In this document: piece by piece, positions 10,986 to 23,000 of the stretch | Position numbering within the stretch: position 1 is the stretch's first letter | How the letters are laid out: each line of letters begins with the position of its first letter | DNA from: Larix kaempferi | Lineage: Eukaryota; Streptophyta; Pinopsida; Pinales; Pinaceae | DNA length: 64,000 nucleotides | Direction: 5' to 3' | Assembly: GCA_027924585.1 (NCBI GenBank) | Contig: BSBM01002060.1 | Coordinates: forward strand, 186,001 to 250,000 | Notes under the pieces: model-generated | Databases searched by the model: none | The model's input: only the letters and a program-made list of their open reading frames with translations | Told to the model about the DNA's origin: nothing | Translations under genes and position numbers: made by a program

Positions 10986-12430
10986 AAATCTCTTTTGTTT
11001 TACACAAATGGTTAAAGAGATTTTATATTAAAAGGATGGAATAGATTACATAGAATAGGGGAGATTGGTCCCAAAAAACAAGGGCTATTGAAACAGTCTC
11101 TTCATATTTCAGTCTCTGATCTTCAAAAAAGGCCTTATGCCTGCTACTACTGAAAATTTTAACAAATTGACCTAAGAGAAACTTGCAAGAGTAATACATA
11201 TGAGAAGGATTACAAAATTCCATCCCAAATAGAGCTACTAAAATGCCAAGTCGGGAACACAAAGAAGGAGTCAATTGCCATGATGGGAATGAGCGTTCTT
11301 TTCCTTGCCTCCTGTTGCTGCACCTGCAATTTCATCATCACTGTTCAGGATTACGGATCGGCTATTTCTGCCCCTGTCTTTGATACAATCAACTTTAACC
11401 TCCAATATCCTGAGGCTAGTATGGAATGAATCAATCTTGACCACCAACTTCTCTAAGCATTCTTTCATCTTGACATTGCTAGTCTAGACGTTAGACTTAG
11501 AAATTTGAATGGAGGTAGTGAGGTGAGAAATTGCTTTCTTCATGTCAGAGAAGTCACCTCGAAGCAAACGGACCTGGGCTTCCAGGTCCAGAACATGTGT
11601 GAGAATTTCGAGGGAAGGGCTATCCTGCCCACGAGGAGAGTCAATGTTAACCAGACCACCATTATCGCCCAACATATGCTGCCAAGTTTTGTTTCCTCCC
11701 AGTTCTCCCCGGATACCATGAAACTGATGCATAGGAGTCGAAATAAACCCAGAGTCAGGAGTCGAGAGGACCTTGCAATTCTTGCTTCCAGAATCAAAAC
11801 CGCAGCCAAAATGCTGGACAGGACCCCTGATTCCCTGACCCTGACCAAAGTCGAGAGGAACCCATCTTTTTCCACTGCCATGGTCCTCATCTTTGGAATG
11901 TCCATGGCAAGCCTTCTTTGTCTGGCCACTACAACAGAGTTCATTACCGCCAGTGATGTGTCCATGAAAAATATCAGAGAGGTATCGCTTCGAGCCAACC
12001 CCCCCGGAGTTCCCCTGGGAAGACTTCCTACATTTGCGACATTGCAGAGAAGACAGACACAAATTGGTATTCTCCATATTCAGAACAAACAACAGACTTC
12101 AGAGAAAATCGCTGGGAAAACCTTCGTAGAGAGAGACATGCGAGATACAGAGTGCGCCACCTTCGTGCATGAAATAGCTGCTAAAAACCTGGGTACTAGT
12201 CCGCATCGATATCCTACATGCAAGACAGATGGAGCCTATCAAGGGTGCCCTCCAGTTTAGACGAGGAGATGTTTGAAAGGAGCAACAGAATCCCGAGGAG
12301 ATTTGGCCATTAAAAGAGTTCATCAAAAGGGTGAGACATAGGTTACAAGGGTGCAAGGGGGAAGGGATTAGATGGTTTAAGGACATAGCTAAGGGACCCA
12401 ATTATCCACTAGGAGGAGGTCGTTTATCAT
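10986..12430 (-). mobile_element. Probable non-LTR-type retroelement relic
   Basis: The minus strand carries a broken coding region (11271-12092). On the left, where its 3' end would be, there is an AT-rich tail with TTTTACACAAATGGTTAAAG and a T-rich run, as often seen at the 3' ends of plant LINE-like insertions. No reverse transcriptase was recognised, so assignment to LINE is inference. The second relic at 13796-14780 has the same strand and a similar left edge. Confidence 0.35.
11271..12092 (-). pseudogene. Cys/His/Gly-rich protein with coiled-coil tail, interrupted by one TAG
   Basis: I do not recognise the family. From the ATG at 12092 a 202-codon frame begins MFVLNMENTNLCLSSLQCRK and is rich in Cys, His, Gly and Lys. 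It continues into the amphipathic stretch VLDLEAQVRLLRGDFSDMKK. A single in-frame TAG at about 11484 interrupts it; the same frame then continues KMKECLEKLVVKIDSFHTSL to a stop near 11271, giving about 270 residues. Cys/His-rich segments plus a coiled coil would fit an ORF1-like nucleic-acid binding protein of a retroelement, but this is inference. Open frames of 152 and 251 codons on the other frame and strand overlap it and make the coding call uncertain. Confidence 0.35.
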
Positions 12431-13795
12431 AACATGACTACAATTCAAGCCTACACCAATATTATCCATGGTTTTCCATGAAAATTCTAACTCACATGTT
12501 TATCATGAAAATTTTCCAATTATCAAGACTACATTGTGGTTGGCATATACTAATAATGCATCAACATTAGCTAATATTGAGTTCATGAGTAAGGAAAAAT
12601 TGTAATATATAGAAACCATAATTATGAAATTCCTTTTCAAGCAATATGAAAAAATTATAATGACCCATAGTGCCTTGCATTTTGCATATGGATAAAGGGT
12701 AGCAAATTAACAAGCTTTCAATCCAATTATAGGCAATAAAAAACCATTAATTACATGAAATAAAAATAATCAATGAGAATTGTTGCAACGAAAAAGGTTA
12801 TATACAACAATTAATTGAGCATTATCAATAATGTTATCATTATAATAACAACGTTACATGATCCTAGAGTTAATATATAAATAATGATTGAACATTATCA
12901 ATCATGTTATCATTATAATTATAATGTTACATGATTTTGATGTCATCAATTTAAAATTGACACAAAATTAATTTGTGTGAAAGTAGAATCAGGGGTGATC
13001 GAAATAATTATGTATTATAAATTTTATTTTTGACAAGAAAAGGTAAATGCAAAATTTCAACGTTGACAAGTTCAATATATAATTTAATTCATATCAACGT
13101 TTTATTAAAATTTACATATGTAAAAAAAATTAGTTAGATAGCAAATTAAATCTATGTAAAAAAGAATTATTTAGACAGGAAATTAAATATTTTTTACTTA
13201 AATTGTATGTTTGAATGAGAAGGAAAGTTTTTTTCGAAATGATTGAAATGAAATTTCAATATACTTATTTATATTATATATATATATATAATGGTATATT
13301 ACTTTTTTTTAGAGAAAAAAAAACTTACTTGTGTTATTTCGAGGAAATCAAAAAGTGCAAAAACATATCTGATCTTTTCCGGATCATGTCTTTCAGCTTC
13401 CACACAAAAAAACAAAAACAAACTATTCATCCAAAACTATCTGATCATCATGACTCAGATATTGACCAATACAAAAACTTGCTTATATAAAGCAGCTAGA
13501 AAAAAGCATAAATATATTATTACTTATTTCATGAATACACATACACATTTAAAAAACAATATTATTATATTTACCCACACATAATATATTTATAAAAAAA
13601 TTGTCTCGCACATCCTAATACATATACCTTAATTCTTCATGAGTTGCGTGTTGACATCTTCCAAAAGAAATCACATGCGTTTTAATCGAAAATTAAAAAC
13701 ACCTATCCTATGAACAACCTTCCTTTCAATATCAAAAGCCTTGAGGTAGGAAATATTGTAATAATCAAAATTGCTTGACTGTAATGGGGGAGAGA
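12431..13795. other. Very AT-rich intergenic DNA
   Basis: No gene is seen. AATGATTGAACATTATCAAT and related words (TGTTATCATTATAAT, GTTACATGAT) are duplicated at about 12815-12860 and 12882-12935. A TA-repeat lies at 13276-13291. Two overlapping plus-strand frames at 13215-13584 are low-complexity Lys/Asn/Ile/His-rich and are not called. Confidence 0.5.
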
Positions 13796-14780
13796 TTTTT
13801 TTTCTGTAAAGATGTGAATTTATATTAAGCTAATAGAAATACAGTAGAAATTACAGTCAGCAGTGGTCTTATCCAGAGGTGCCAACCATAGATATCAACA
13901 GAGTTGTGGCGATTCAAAATCAAACTATACAAAAAAACCCTGGCCATTGTAGGGAAACCAGGGTAAATATTAGGAGTAGTCATGGCCATAGAGGCATACA
14001 AAAAACTAGCAGTCATAGGCATAACCAAAACAGACAAAAAGTAAGAGAGACATCAAAAGAACCTCCTCAACCAGTTGCAGAGGGGCCTTCTGCATCAGAA
14101 GGTCTCTCTTCCAGAATTGGGTAGCTGTAGTAATCTGTATCCTTCCAATCGGTTGGAGGTGTTGGAGCAGCATTCCCAGGTTTTGAAGCAGCAGGGAGCT
14201 TGACCAAGCGTACACTTAATGAGCTGAATGGTTTCATTCCTGTCATGCCCTAGAAGACGACGCCCCTTCATAAGGTTCCTGTTGCATTTCAAAACTGACA
14301 CGCTACCCCCTGGGTTGGACTTATCCATGCCAAGACGAGCATCTAGAGTTCCAAGGGTGGCTTTAGGTCCGACAGAAGACATGGTGGCACCAGGTGTATT
14401 GTTCCCAAGATGATTTTCACGGCCAAAGGGATGAGTGTAGGCAGAGGAGTCACAATTGAGCGTGTGTTCCAGTGTGCCGAGGGTGGAAGCCAAGTTTGGC
14501 AAAGTAGCCCGCAGAGTTTGGGTGGCATGGAGAGCAAGGGTCCAATTATTCTACATGTCCTCCATAAGCTAGCCTAACATGTTCTTCACAAGCCAATAGG
14601 GGTCCGAGGTCTGCTCCCAATTCCTGTTAGCTAAAATGTCCGCAATTATCATAGCCTCCCAGTTATCAATCAGTAAACGGACTGGAATGGAGACTTCAGC
14701 ACCATAGCCCTACCTGGTGTGACTCGTCTCCAGAGCTACATCTTTTTGCTTTCTCTTGGTCTTGGTACCTTTTGGCCTTC
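13796..14780 (-). pseudogene. Retroelement-like ORF relic with 3' edge near 13796
   Basis: The clearest coding signal runs leftward from about 14780: after a Lys-rich run (KGTKTKRKQKDVALETSHTR) and a stop, LLIDNWEAMIIADILANRNW leads through stops near 14570 into an open frame 14502-14095. Another open stretch follows at 14037-13825. The left end, TTTTTTTTCTGTAAAGATGT followed by GAATTTATATTAAG, looks like the reversed poly(A) and 3' tail of a LINE-type insertion. No enzymatic motif was recognised. The relic is probably a non-LTR element remnant on the same strand as the one at 10986-12430. Confidence 0.4.
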
Positions 14781-15059
14781 CCTAGGGATTTAATGAGAAG
14801 ATGTTACAAGTGTAGGGAAGCAAGAGCATGAGGAGAACTAGAGCATGAGGAGCCTGGAGTAGAACCAGGTGAGTGAAAATGCGCAGGGAAGAGGGCCATG
14901 ACAGAACATAGTAGCATGAACCTGGAAGCCTGATGTTCGCACACCGGAGATCCATGTAAATGGTTTCCAAGCAGGATGAGGCGGCATCGGGGGAAGGGGA
15001 ATTAAAGAGCCCAATGACTTGACGTCGCATGGCTGACCTCACAATTAATACACTGATCT

Positions 15060-15830
15060 ATGGAGGAGACACGTGGTCATGAGCCTCGATGTGGGAAGAA
15101 GGTGTGATGTGGACCATCCACATCATATCCACACATGCCAGCGACCGTGAAGGATGGGCGAAGGTGGTTTCACAAATGGAGGAAGGTGGTTTTCCTTACT
15201 GCCCTTCCAATTTGTGAAATCATGTGGTGCTTCCACGCGGAGAGCGGTTTTAGATTTTTCAACCACCCATTCCTCCGTTCTAGCATGCATGTTGGGGATG
15301 CAGAACGAACATGGGACCGTTGATCTTTTCCGCGGTTTAAAATGGTTTGTACATTGGCAGTGATCCTGATCCTGATGGCGCCAATGGTAAATGATGGATT
15401 GTATCACTCGTGTGAAGAATCTCATCACGTTTATGATGGATTGTGTTTATGTGTCACGACGTACAGATGATATCCCACCACACTGTGATAATTAATGTCA
15501 CGAACTTTTATGCAGTGATACTGTGATGATATCCTGCCCACTGCCTACATTGAAACTTAAAGCTCAAACTCTTTGTGTTTTCCAGTTTGGAGCTCTGTTT
15601 TCTCTTAGGACCGAGGTTTGCTTTTGCTGAGGTGGAACCGAGAAGAGTGTTTAGAGGGTAGAGCAGTAAGATTGGTTTGAAGAATCGACTGTTATTTTTT
15701 CAATTGGAAGGTATTTATATTATTCAAACAATATACTTTTGGGTCTGCTCTTCCCGAGAATGTGGTGAATGATATAGAAGCATCTACTTCGTCGAGTGTA
15801 GCATAGATCAATTCTGGAATAATCAAAGCC
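15060..15830. other. Unassigned DNA with an inverted repeat at 15168-15219
   Basis: TTTCACAAAT at 15168-15177 is matched by ATTTGTGAAA at 15210-15219, a perfect 10-bp inverted repeat with a 32-base loop that itself contains a GGAAGG duplication. GATGGATTGTATCACTCGTG near 15395 recurs in the duplicated block near 32283, so this stretch shares ancestry with it. No gene is called. Confidence 0.45.
15695..15820 (+). repeat. Fragment related to 17430-17530 and to 27930-28130
   Basis: TTCAATTGGAAGGTATTTATATTATTCAAAC resembles the short tandem units near 28040-28140. It is followed by GGGTCTGCTCTTCCCGAGAA and CATCTACTTCG.CGAGTGTAGCA, which matches GCTCCGCTCTTCGCGAGAAT and CTTCTACTTCAATGAGTGTAGCA inside the frame at 17349-17840. 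The matching part is therefore a second, truncated copy of that coding piece. Confidence 0.55.
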
Positions 15831-17045
15831 ACATGGCACAATCTGAGCATTCCATGTGTCACCCTGGAGACCATATTTCGACATTTGAACGAAAAAATTT
15901 ACGGACATTTTGCTACAAAGAGTTTGCTGTCAAGTCGAAATTTCGTCAGAGAAAGCGAGGCCACTCTTTCGTCACGTGGTTCCATTTCGAGGTGTTGGAA
16001 GTAGACGCTGAGGAGAAAGAGCGTCCGCTCCTTCCCCCAGGGATGATTTTTTTTGGAGTGGCTAAAGTAGATATCGATACTTTAAACACATATTTCATAG
16101 GAACATTGCTTCGCACATTTTTCTGGAAAGTGGAAATATGCACAGAGAAAGATCAGTCGCTCTTTCTCCAAGTTCTATTTTTACAATTCCCTCGTAAAAG
16201 AAGGTGCAGATGATCCTTCTTCTCCCCAATATTTTTTTCGTTATAGCTTGATACTGCAAGAAGGGTCGTTTGATCCTTCTTCGTCTTCACCATTATGTAT
16301 ATCATTTAATTTCTAGATAAAGGTTTTCACAATTATCTACTAAACAAAGGGGCAGCCGGCCCTTCTTCTGATATTCACCATTTTAGATATATATGAATTG
16401 ACGTACTAGCCTTCATAGGTTGAATAATTTTTCAATTCCCACATAAATGAAGGGGAGGTCAACCCTTCTTCTGCCCATTATTGTACTCATAATAGTTCTA
16501 GAATGCAAGAAGGGTCGGTAGATACTTCTTTCATTCACCATTATGGATATAGGTGAATTATTGGATATAGTTGTCCATAATTATCTCCTAAACAAAGGGG
16601 CGAGTGATCCTTCTATTCAGAAAATGGAAGTCGGGACAAACATTTTTATATGTTAGGACTTAGATGATGTCCGGATCCCTACTATTTACAGCGGAAGTCA
16701 GACGTCGGGAATTGTCAACATAGCCTTCGTAGATTAATATATTTAAATTTATAGCATAAATGAAGGGTCGACCGACCCTTGTTGTGCTCAGTATTCTTCC
16801 CTTGTTCACAATTTTGGAAATACATGTATTGATGGCCTAGCATTCGTAGGTTGAACATTTTTAATATTCCATCATAAATGAACGAGCGGGAGATGCTTCT
16901 TCTACCCAATATTCTTTTCGTAATCTTTCTACACTGCAAGAAGGGTCATTCAACCTTTCTTGTGTTCACTTCTGCTACAAGAAGGGGCAGCTGATCCTTC
17001 CATTCCAAAAATTGGAAGTTCAGACAGGCATATTTATATATATTA
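15826..17045 (+). repeat. Palindrome-module repeat family, copy B
   Basis: The head reads GGCACAATCTGAGCATTCCATGTGTCACCCTGGAGACC in parts, matching copy A. H1-type modules lie at 15951-15970, 16012-16037 and 16145-16168. An H4-like module (AAGAAGG...CCTTCTT) lies at 16198-16221. H3-type modules lie at 16257-16281, about 16506-16530 and 16937-16962. H2-type modules lie at 16347-16364, 16449-16468 and 16763-16780. Spacer words ATTATGGATATAGGTGAATT and TAATAGTTCTAGAATGCAAG recur. Arms have decayed further than in copies D-F. Confidence 0.82.
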
Positions 17046-17164
17046 TAACTTATGTTATATCTTTGTTTCAAAATAAATATGATTTTTAATGTCCTCCTGT
17101 AATTTTATATTTCATAAAAGGCTTCTGAACTAGATTTTGGTTATGAACAATGTGTCCTATTATT

Positions 17165-17840
17165 TTATATTTCAGATATCGTTTATGAAATGGATTTTGG
17201 TACTAAAGAATGTGTGGACCTGCTTTTGAATGGATTGAAATTTTCTGAGGGAATCTCTTTTCCAGAAAGAAAATTTTTGCATAATATCAGCATTAATGCT
17301 AGATGTATAATTGTAAATGTTACCTAGACTTTAAATGCAAGTCTTCCATTGCCCTATCCATCGAAAGGTGTAGATACATTGTCAGAGGTTGTTGGTGGTT
17401 ATATTCAATGGTCTGTATCTGAGATTGTTAGCCAAATTGGCTCCGCTCTTCGCGAGAATGAGTTGAATGATATACCAGCTTCTACTTCAATGAGTGTAGC
17501 ACATATCATAAAAACTGAGAATGAGGTGAATGTCATACCAACTTCTACTTCTACGAGTGTAGCACATATCATAACAACTGAGAATAGATCTTCTTTTATT
17601 ATGAGAAAAGTTAAGTTGTTACATAAGTGTTTAGAAAGAAAGGATTGTATTTCCATAGGTTTGGTAACAAATGTGAGTGGGACTGATTTTGTTGGGGGAA
17701 CATTTTTGGGTGACTTCTCCTTTGGTGTTCTGGTCGATGAAATGGTGTTTTCTTGTATGGAATGTTGTCCAGGGTTGAGCAGTGGAAGTTTTGTTGTATG
17801 GTCGATAAAAAGAATAATCTATTTTAATACAGAAACATAG
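17165..17840 (+). pseudogene. Fragment resembling a CACTA-associated C-terminal domain (DUF8039-like)
   Basis: A frame that enters near 17180 reads LHNISINARCIIVNVT, then a stop near 17325, then ASLPLPYPSKGVDTLSEVVG and GYIQWSVSEIV. This layout (Leu-His-Asn, then Val-Asn-Val, then a Pro-rich turn, then TL.EA.G..I.WP..) is what I recall of the DUF8039-type domain that accompanies plant CACTA transposases. Downstream, ASTSMSVAHIIKTENEVNVI and PTSTSTSVAHIITTENRSS are an internal 27-residue duplication. The upstream context TTTTATATTTCAG resembles a 3' splice site. No transposase is present. The family assignment is from pattern memory and is uncertain. Confidence 0.4.
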
Positions 17841-17924
17841 CTTTATGTTGCAAGCAATTTCAACAATAATCAATCTAAATCTACTTTGAAAGTATTAAGA
17901 GAAAATCACAATGTCAGGATTGTG

Positions 17925-17995
17925 GGACAGAAAGTTAATTTGATACATCAATGTTCTTTAAAGTTAATTTGATACATCAATGTTCTTTAAAGTTA
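17925..17995 (+). repeat. Exact tandem duplication, unit 30 bp
   Basis: AGTTAATTTGATACATCAAT followed by GTTCTTTAA occurs twice back to back, then AGTTAATTTG starts a third time. Confidence 0.9.
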
Positions 17996-18276
17996 ATTTG
18001 TATTTTTTTCATTTTCATTAAAGTTTTATAAAAGGAAAGGCCATTGGGATTGATAATGGATGGTTATCTGTTAAAAAATTGGATTTGTGATCACTGTCAT
18101 CATTTGCGCACTTACTGCCGTTAAGTGTTGTAATTAACACCTTAATTACTAGTTAATTTTGCTTAAGAATAATTGGCCTTTACAAGTGGTTTATCCGCTA
18201 CACTTCAAATCAAGTAATTATCCTCAGAGTAACTACCTAAATAGTAAAATATGATCCTCTATACTCAAAGTGTCAA

Positions 18277-18765
18277 ATTCAGTGGTGCTCATAGGAGAAA
18301 ATATTCTATACGAGCCAATATTATAATTAAACTATATTTCTAATAGTCAATATGCCAAATCAAATATGCCACATGTCACAATATGAATTTTCCATGTGTC
18401 ACCTTGGGATACTAGATATCAACATTTAAACAACAAAATTTATAGACGTTTTGCTTCAAAGACTTTGTTGGCAAGTGAAAATATTCTCAGAGAAAGAGAG
18501 GCCACGCTTTCCCAAAGGTGTTCTATTGTTACGATTCCCTCATAAATAAATAGTCGGTTGACCCTTCTTATTCTCAATATTCTTTTCATAATAGTTTTCA
18601 CAATTAATTACGAAAAGAAGGGGCGGCCGATCCTTCTTGTCGGAAAACGAAAATCTAGACAAACGATTTTTATATGTTATAACTTAGCCCGTTGACTGGT
18701 TATTCACACAATGAGTGAATATTTTAGACATTGGACTTTTCACTTTAAAATTTTGAACATTTAAA
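18277..18765 (+). repeat. Palindrome-module repeat family, copy C (short form)
   Basis: This copy shares its extended head with copy E: ATTCAGTGGTGCTCA, GGAGAAAATATT.TAT.CGAG, CAATATTATAATTAAACTAT, then the GCCACATGTCACAATATG box. It has one degenerate H1 (about 18490-18511), a degenerate H2 near 18551-18570 and one H4 at 18615-18638 (AAGAAGG...CCTTCTT). The tail TATAACTTAGCC.GTTGACT.GTTATTCA and ATTTTAGACATTG is shared with copies E and F. With about 490 bp and one cycle, it may be nearest to a minimal unit, although an H3 module is missing. Confidence 0.8.
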
Positions 18766-18769
18766 AATC

Positions 18770-18890
18770 AAAATTGCACTTTTCAAATAAAAAATTGCAT
18801 TTTTTATTTGAAATTCACACTTTTCAATTCAAAATTTGCATTTTTTATTTGAAATTCACACTTTTCAAATCACAATTGCATTTTTTGAGT
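18770..18890 (+). repeat. AT-rich tandem repeat (short copy of the array at 34030-34560)
   Basis: Units read like TTTGAAATTCACACTTTTCA followed by AATC.AAATTGCATTTTT, about 45 bp, two to three times. The array follows the tail of copy C exactly as the longer array follows copy F. Confidence 0.75.
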
Positions 18891-19201
18891 TCTTCCAAAA
18901 GTTAGGTTCTTTCTGCAACTAGCAATGCGGATTGCAGAATCTTGGTTTTCGGTTTTTAAACATTTTTCACTTTGCGGGAAGAGTCTTAAAATAGTTTTGC
19001 ACTTTCCGTTTACACAACCTTGAACCCGCAATTGCGGATTGCAGATTGCAGAAAGAATGTATATATTTATGAAATAAAACCCCGCAACCCTTCTTTTCCT
19101 TCCCGCATGTTTACGTTTTAACCGTCGATTTATCTTGATCCTGTGGATGAGATACACTGGGTGATTTAAATGAAGTTTAGCTTTCCCATTTAGCTTGTCA
19201 C
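18891..19201. other. Spacer with a short inverted-order duplication
   Basis: TGCGGATTGCAGAATCTTGG near 18926 and TTGCGGATTGCAGATTGCAG near 19031 form a small duplication. A 95-codon minus-strand frame here is Lys/Arg-rich without recognised motifs and is not called. Confidence 0.35.
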
Positions 19202-19210
19202 TGTTAGCAC

Positions 19211-20067
19211 TGTTTTTGTCCTAGATGAAAGTGGGAGGTTAATTTTCTAAAAACAATGAAGAAAGCCTCGTTGGTCTGAGTAAAATAGAATCATCTGGGT
19301 AGGTATTCATGGCCTCAAGGGTGAAATGATCAAATCCCAAGCCCAAAACTTTGCAAGGAGAATTAAATTGAAGAGGTCTACCTCCAGTTATATATCTGTG
19401 CAAATAAACGTTCTAGATCGGTGGTGGTGAATATCTACAGTCGAGAAAAAAGGGTGAGGTGTTTTAGATGAAGGCGAGAGGTTTAGCCCACAAGCATCTT
19501 AAGGAGAAAATCAACGGCCAATGGAGCAGATCAATGGTCAGGAATTACTTCTCCGATATGACATGCGACAAGCAAACAAATTTTTGGATCCGTAAATGTT
19601 TGGACGGCGCAGATCTGACATGGCTAAGATCTATGGCCAAGGTTTTGATCGCGGATCTAACTTGCATGAAACATCAACGCAAGCCAAATCCGTGAAGTTG
19701 GTAAAATTCACACCGTTTGACGGCCAAGATGCATGCAAGATCCTTTTAACTGGGAGAAAAGGCGACATGTGGCGGGATTTGAGGCCACCAGGGATGATAG
19801 AGTTAGAAAGCAGCGGCGATCCATGGCCCATAATGGATTAGGAAAGTAGACGGACAGGGAAGCTTCCATGCAACAGGAGATGCATGGATGATAGAAAAGG
19901 ATAAATGATATAAAAAACTCACCTACAAGGAGAGTTGGATTCCATCTATCCTATTTTGCATCGGAAAGGGACATGAGCAAGCTGTGCATAAACAGACAGA
20001 TCAACTAGGGCCCCAAGCTAACCTTCAACTAACCAGGTAGGTTCTATGCTCTACACTAAACTCTTTA
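19211..20067. other. Leader of the proposed element, no recognised gene
   Basis: Plus-strand frames of 75 and 81 codons at 19468-19841 overlap in different registers. They show no known motif and lack a counterpart upstream of the minus-strand copy at 1281. I see no primer-binding site that I can name. Confidence 0.35.
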
Positions 20068-23000
20068 ATGGATGAATTAAGTGATAGAGAACCCCCTGGT
20101 TTTGAGCTTCAAAGAAAAGAAACAATGTTGATAGACAGATACACAGAGGTCTATGACACTATGATGACCGATGACCCCATGGAAACTGTAAAAAACAAGC
20201 TGAAACTAGTTAGGGTGTGAGGTATAGACGTGCACCAGGTACACCAACCCTATTTCCATCTATTTACAGTTGGCCAAACCCCTGGTTTTCTGAAATTTGT
20301 TGAATGGTGCGCCTCTAACTACTCTTCTACCGAGAGGGAAATCATGGACGCTTCTAAGTCCAAAATACTTCGCAAAATTGATCCCCAAACCCTTAGAAAA
20401 ACCCTGTCCATCCCAGAAGAGTTTTTCTAGAAAGCTATAGGTTATACCAAGGAATCCCTAATCCAGTTTTTTAGTCAATATCTTGTTGAAGTAAAACATA
20501 ATTTCTATAGGTCCTGTGTGAATCCTACTATTCAAATACAAGAGAAGTCTTTCCCAACTGAAGCCAAACTATTCACGGAAGAATCTAGAGGTGTTATCGC
20601 CATGATGAACCAATTCCTAGGTCTAGACTCTAATATGTATGTCACAGAATGTATAATAAGTTTGCTTTTTGTCCTAGGAACCTACCCCCTGGAATCAGAT
20701 GACACAAGCCAGTCTACCCAATGTGCATGCCTCAGGTTTGATGAATTTTTGGCTGAAAGTATACACTAATAGCTAAAGGATTTCCAAGAAATAAGGATAT
20801 TCATATTTCATTCCTACTTACTAAAAATGTTCCTAGCATTCAATGAGGAAAAATTGCAAATGCCTGAGGTACTAATTACTCAGGAGATGTACACTGATTA
20901 CACCAAGTTCCATGATGACCTCATGTCTGAGGTTTATCAGGTCATTTTTCAAAAGAAGCTGCCTGGAGTCTTACCAGAAATGCAGGAGTTACTGCAGCTT
21001 TCTCCTGAGAAGAGGGTCAGAGATTGGTTTCTTTCAGAGCATGGCACAATCATCAGGGTTTATGGGTTTGCTTATGCACCCTACGTGCTACCAGTTTTCC
21101 TATTCCCCCAGAATATTTGCATTAGAATTCATGAGACAAAAATTGAAGGCAGAAGCTGAGCACTTTCTATATCATAGAAAGGGCTCTAATATTGTGTTTC
21201 CATGGACTGTAGGTCCATTCTTAATAAAAAACAAAGGAGCTCTTACATCCATCGAATGCAAGATAAAGGAGATGGGTTTCAAAACAGAATCACCCTTAAA
21301 CTATGATCCCCACCACATCATTTCCAATAGGAGGAAGGAAAGCAACAGGAAGGCTTTTGTGCATTTCAAAATTCCAGGCATGGCAAAAGCTACAAATTTA
21401 TTGGAATGTCCTGGCAGGAGCTAGATGGAAATACACACATTTGAGAGCTCCTCCCTTTTGACACAAGGGAACACACCTTCAGTGCCTGGATCTTCTAGCC
21501 TAGTCCTATCAGTTCCAGCAACCATGCCTATGGACACCAACTTAATAAAGTCCAACAAGGAATATGACAGTGCCCCTATGGACACAAAAGGGGAAGCTGA
21601 GAGGGACCCAAAGAGGTAGAAAACTAAGGAATCTGAGCAGCAACTAATACCTATGGGGAATGGTAAAGGAAAAAAGAAACAAGTGATAGCCCAGCTAGTA
21701 CCTGTGGGGACTGGTAAAGTAAAAAAGAAACAAGTGGATAAGCTACCAGCATTTGAGATCAAAGAGTATGTGTTTAACCCAGCAGCCACTTAGCCTGCTG
21801 CCTTAAGCAAGACTAGAGATGAGTTGATAGATGAACACAATGTGGACTCAGGGGTATCCTTAGAGGAGTCCAAGCTATATAATGAAGTAAGGAAAATTTC
21901 AAGCAACGAAGTGTCTCTAGTGACTAGCATGAGCCTCACTCAGAATGCCCTCAGTTTGGCCTTGGCCACCAAGAGCAAGGCTACTATGCTAAGGATGAAT
22001 TTAGAGGACATCCCTATCCCAGATGTAATCAACTTGCACAAAGAAACCAGGGATGTTATTTATACTCAACTGTTGAGGACAGCTTTGGAGCTATCAAAGG
22101 TATAGGTCAGTAAGAGTAAGGTTTCCAACCAGCTCAAGCAGGAAAAGATGGAAAACAAAGCTCATAAGAAAAAAATCAAGAAATTGCAGGGTGACATACT
22201 AGCCACCGAGGGCCAGGATGATAATAGAGCCAACAATCAAAACCTACTCAATGAAAAAGACAACATCATCCAATCTCTAAAAAAGGGGTTGAAAATCCCC
22301 TCTACCCAGTTAGTAGCAGTCTTTGAGCTAACAGAACTGGAGGAAAAGAAGGAGAAGTTGCAGACGGACTTGACAGACTGTAGGGCCAAGATATTGAAGC
22401 TTGACGAGAAGGAAAAACAATGGCAGATAGATATAGCCATTGTGGTGGCAAGTGAGAAAATATCAAAGAACAAAGTGGAAGAGCTTGAGATGAAACTGTA
22501 GGAGAAAGAGCAAGAAGTAGAAAGCATGTCCACACCATCCATAGAGGCTGGTGATTTCTCCCTGGTAGGGGCTACAGCCGAAGCTAGTCTAGAAGACATG
22601 GAAATAACAAGATTAAAAAAGCAGAATGTGAATCTAAAAACCCTGAAAGATAATGCAAAAAGAGAAAAGGAGGCTTGGGAAGCCAAGCACTAGGAGTTGC
22701 AAGGTAAATATAATGAGTTGGAAAGACAAGCTACAGGGAAAACTTCCTTTCTAGAGGCCATACAGGTCATCTGGGATGGCATGATTGAAGTCGCAAGAAA
22801 ATTGAGGCCCTTCCTCGATTTTGTCTTGGACAAGGAAGCAGTGATAAAATTAGCCAAGAATAGTGTGACAGCAGAAATGAGAAATTGAACAAAAAAACTA
22901 TAGAGTATACTGAGAATGCCATCAAATTCCTGAATGGCTTATCTGAAGAGCAAGTTAAGACAACTAGTGTAATAGATAGGGTTTCCATCATCATTGGAGC

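Noticed and set aside
11505-12260. 251-codon plus-strand frame
   Set aside because: It lies opposite a minus-strand frame that continues through its stop and shows a coiled coil; no motif supports the plus frame. Kept only as a caveat.
13215-13584. Two overlapping plus-strand frames of 91 and 97 codons
   Set aside because: They are low-complexity, AT-driven composition in different registers, with no motif.
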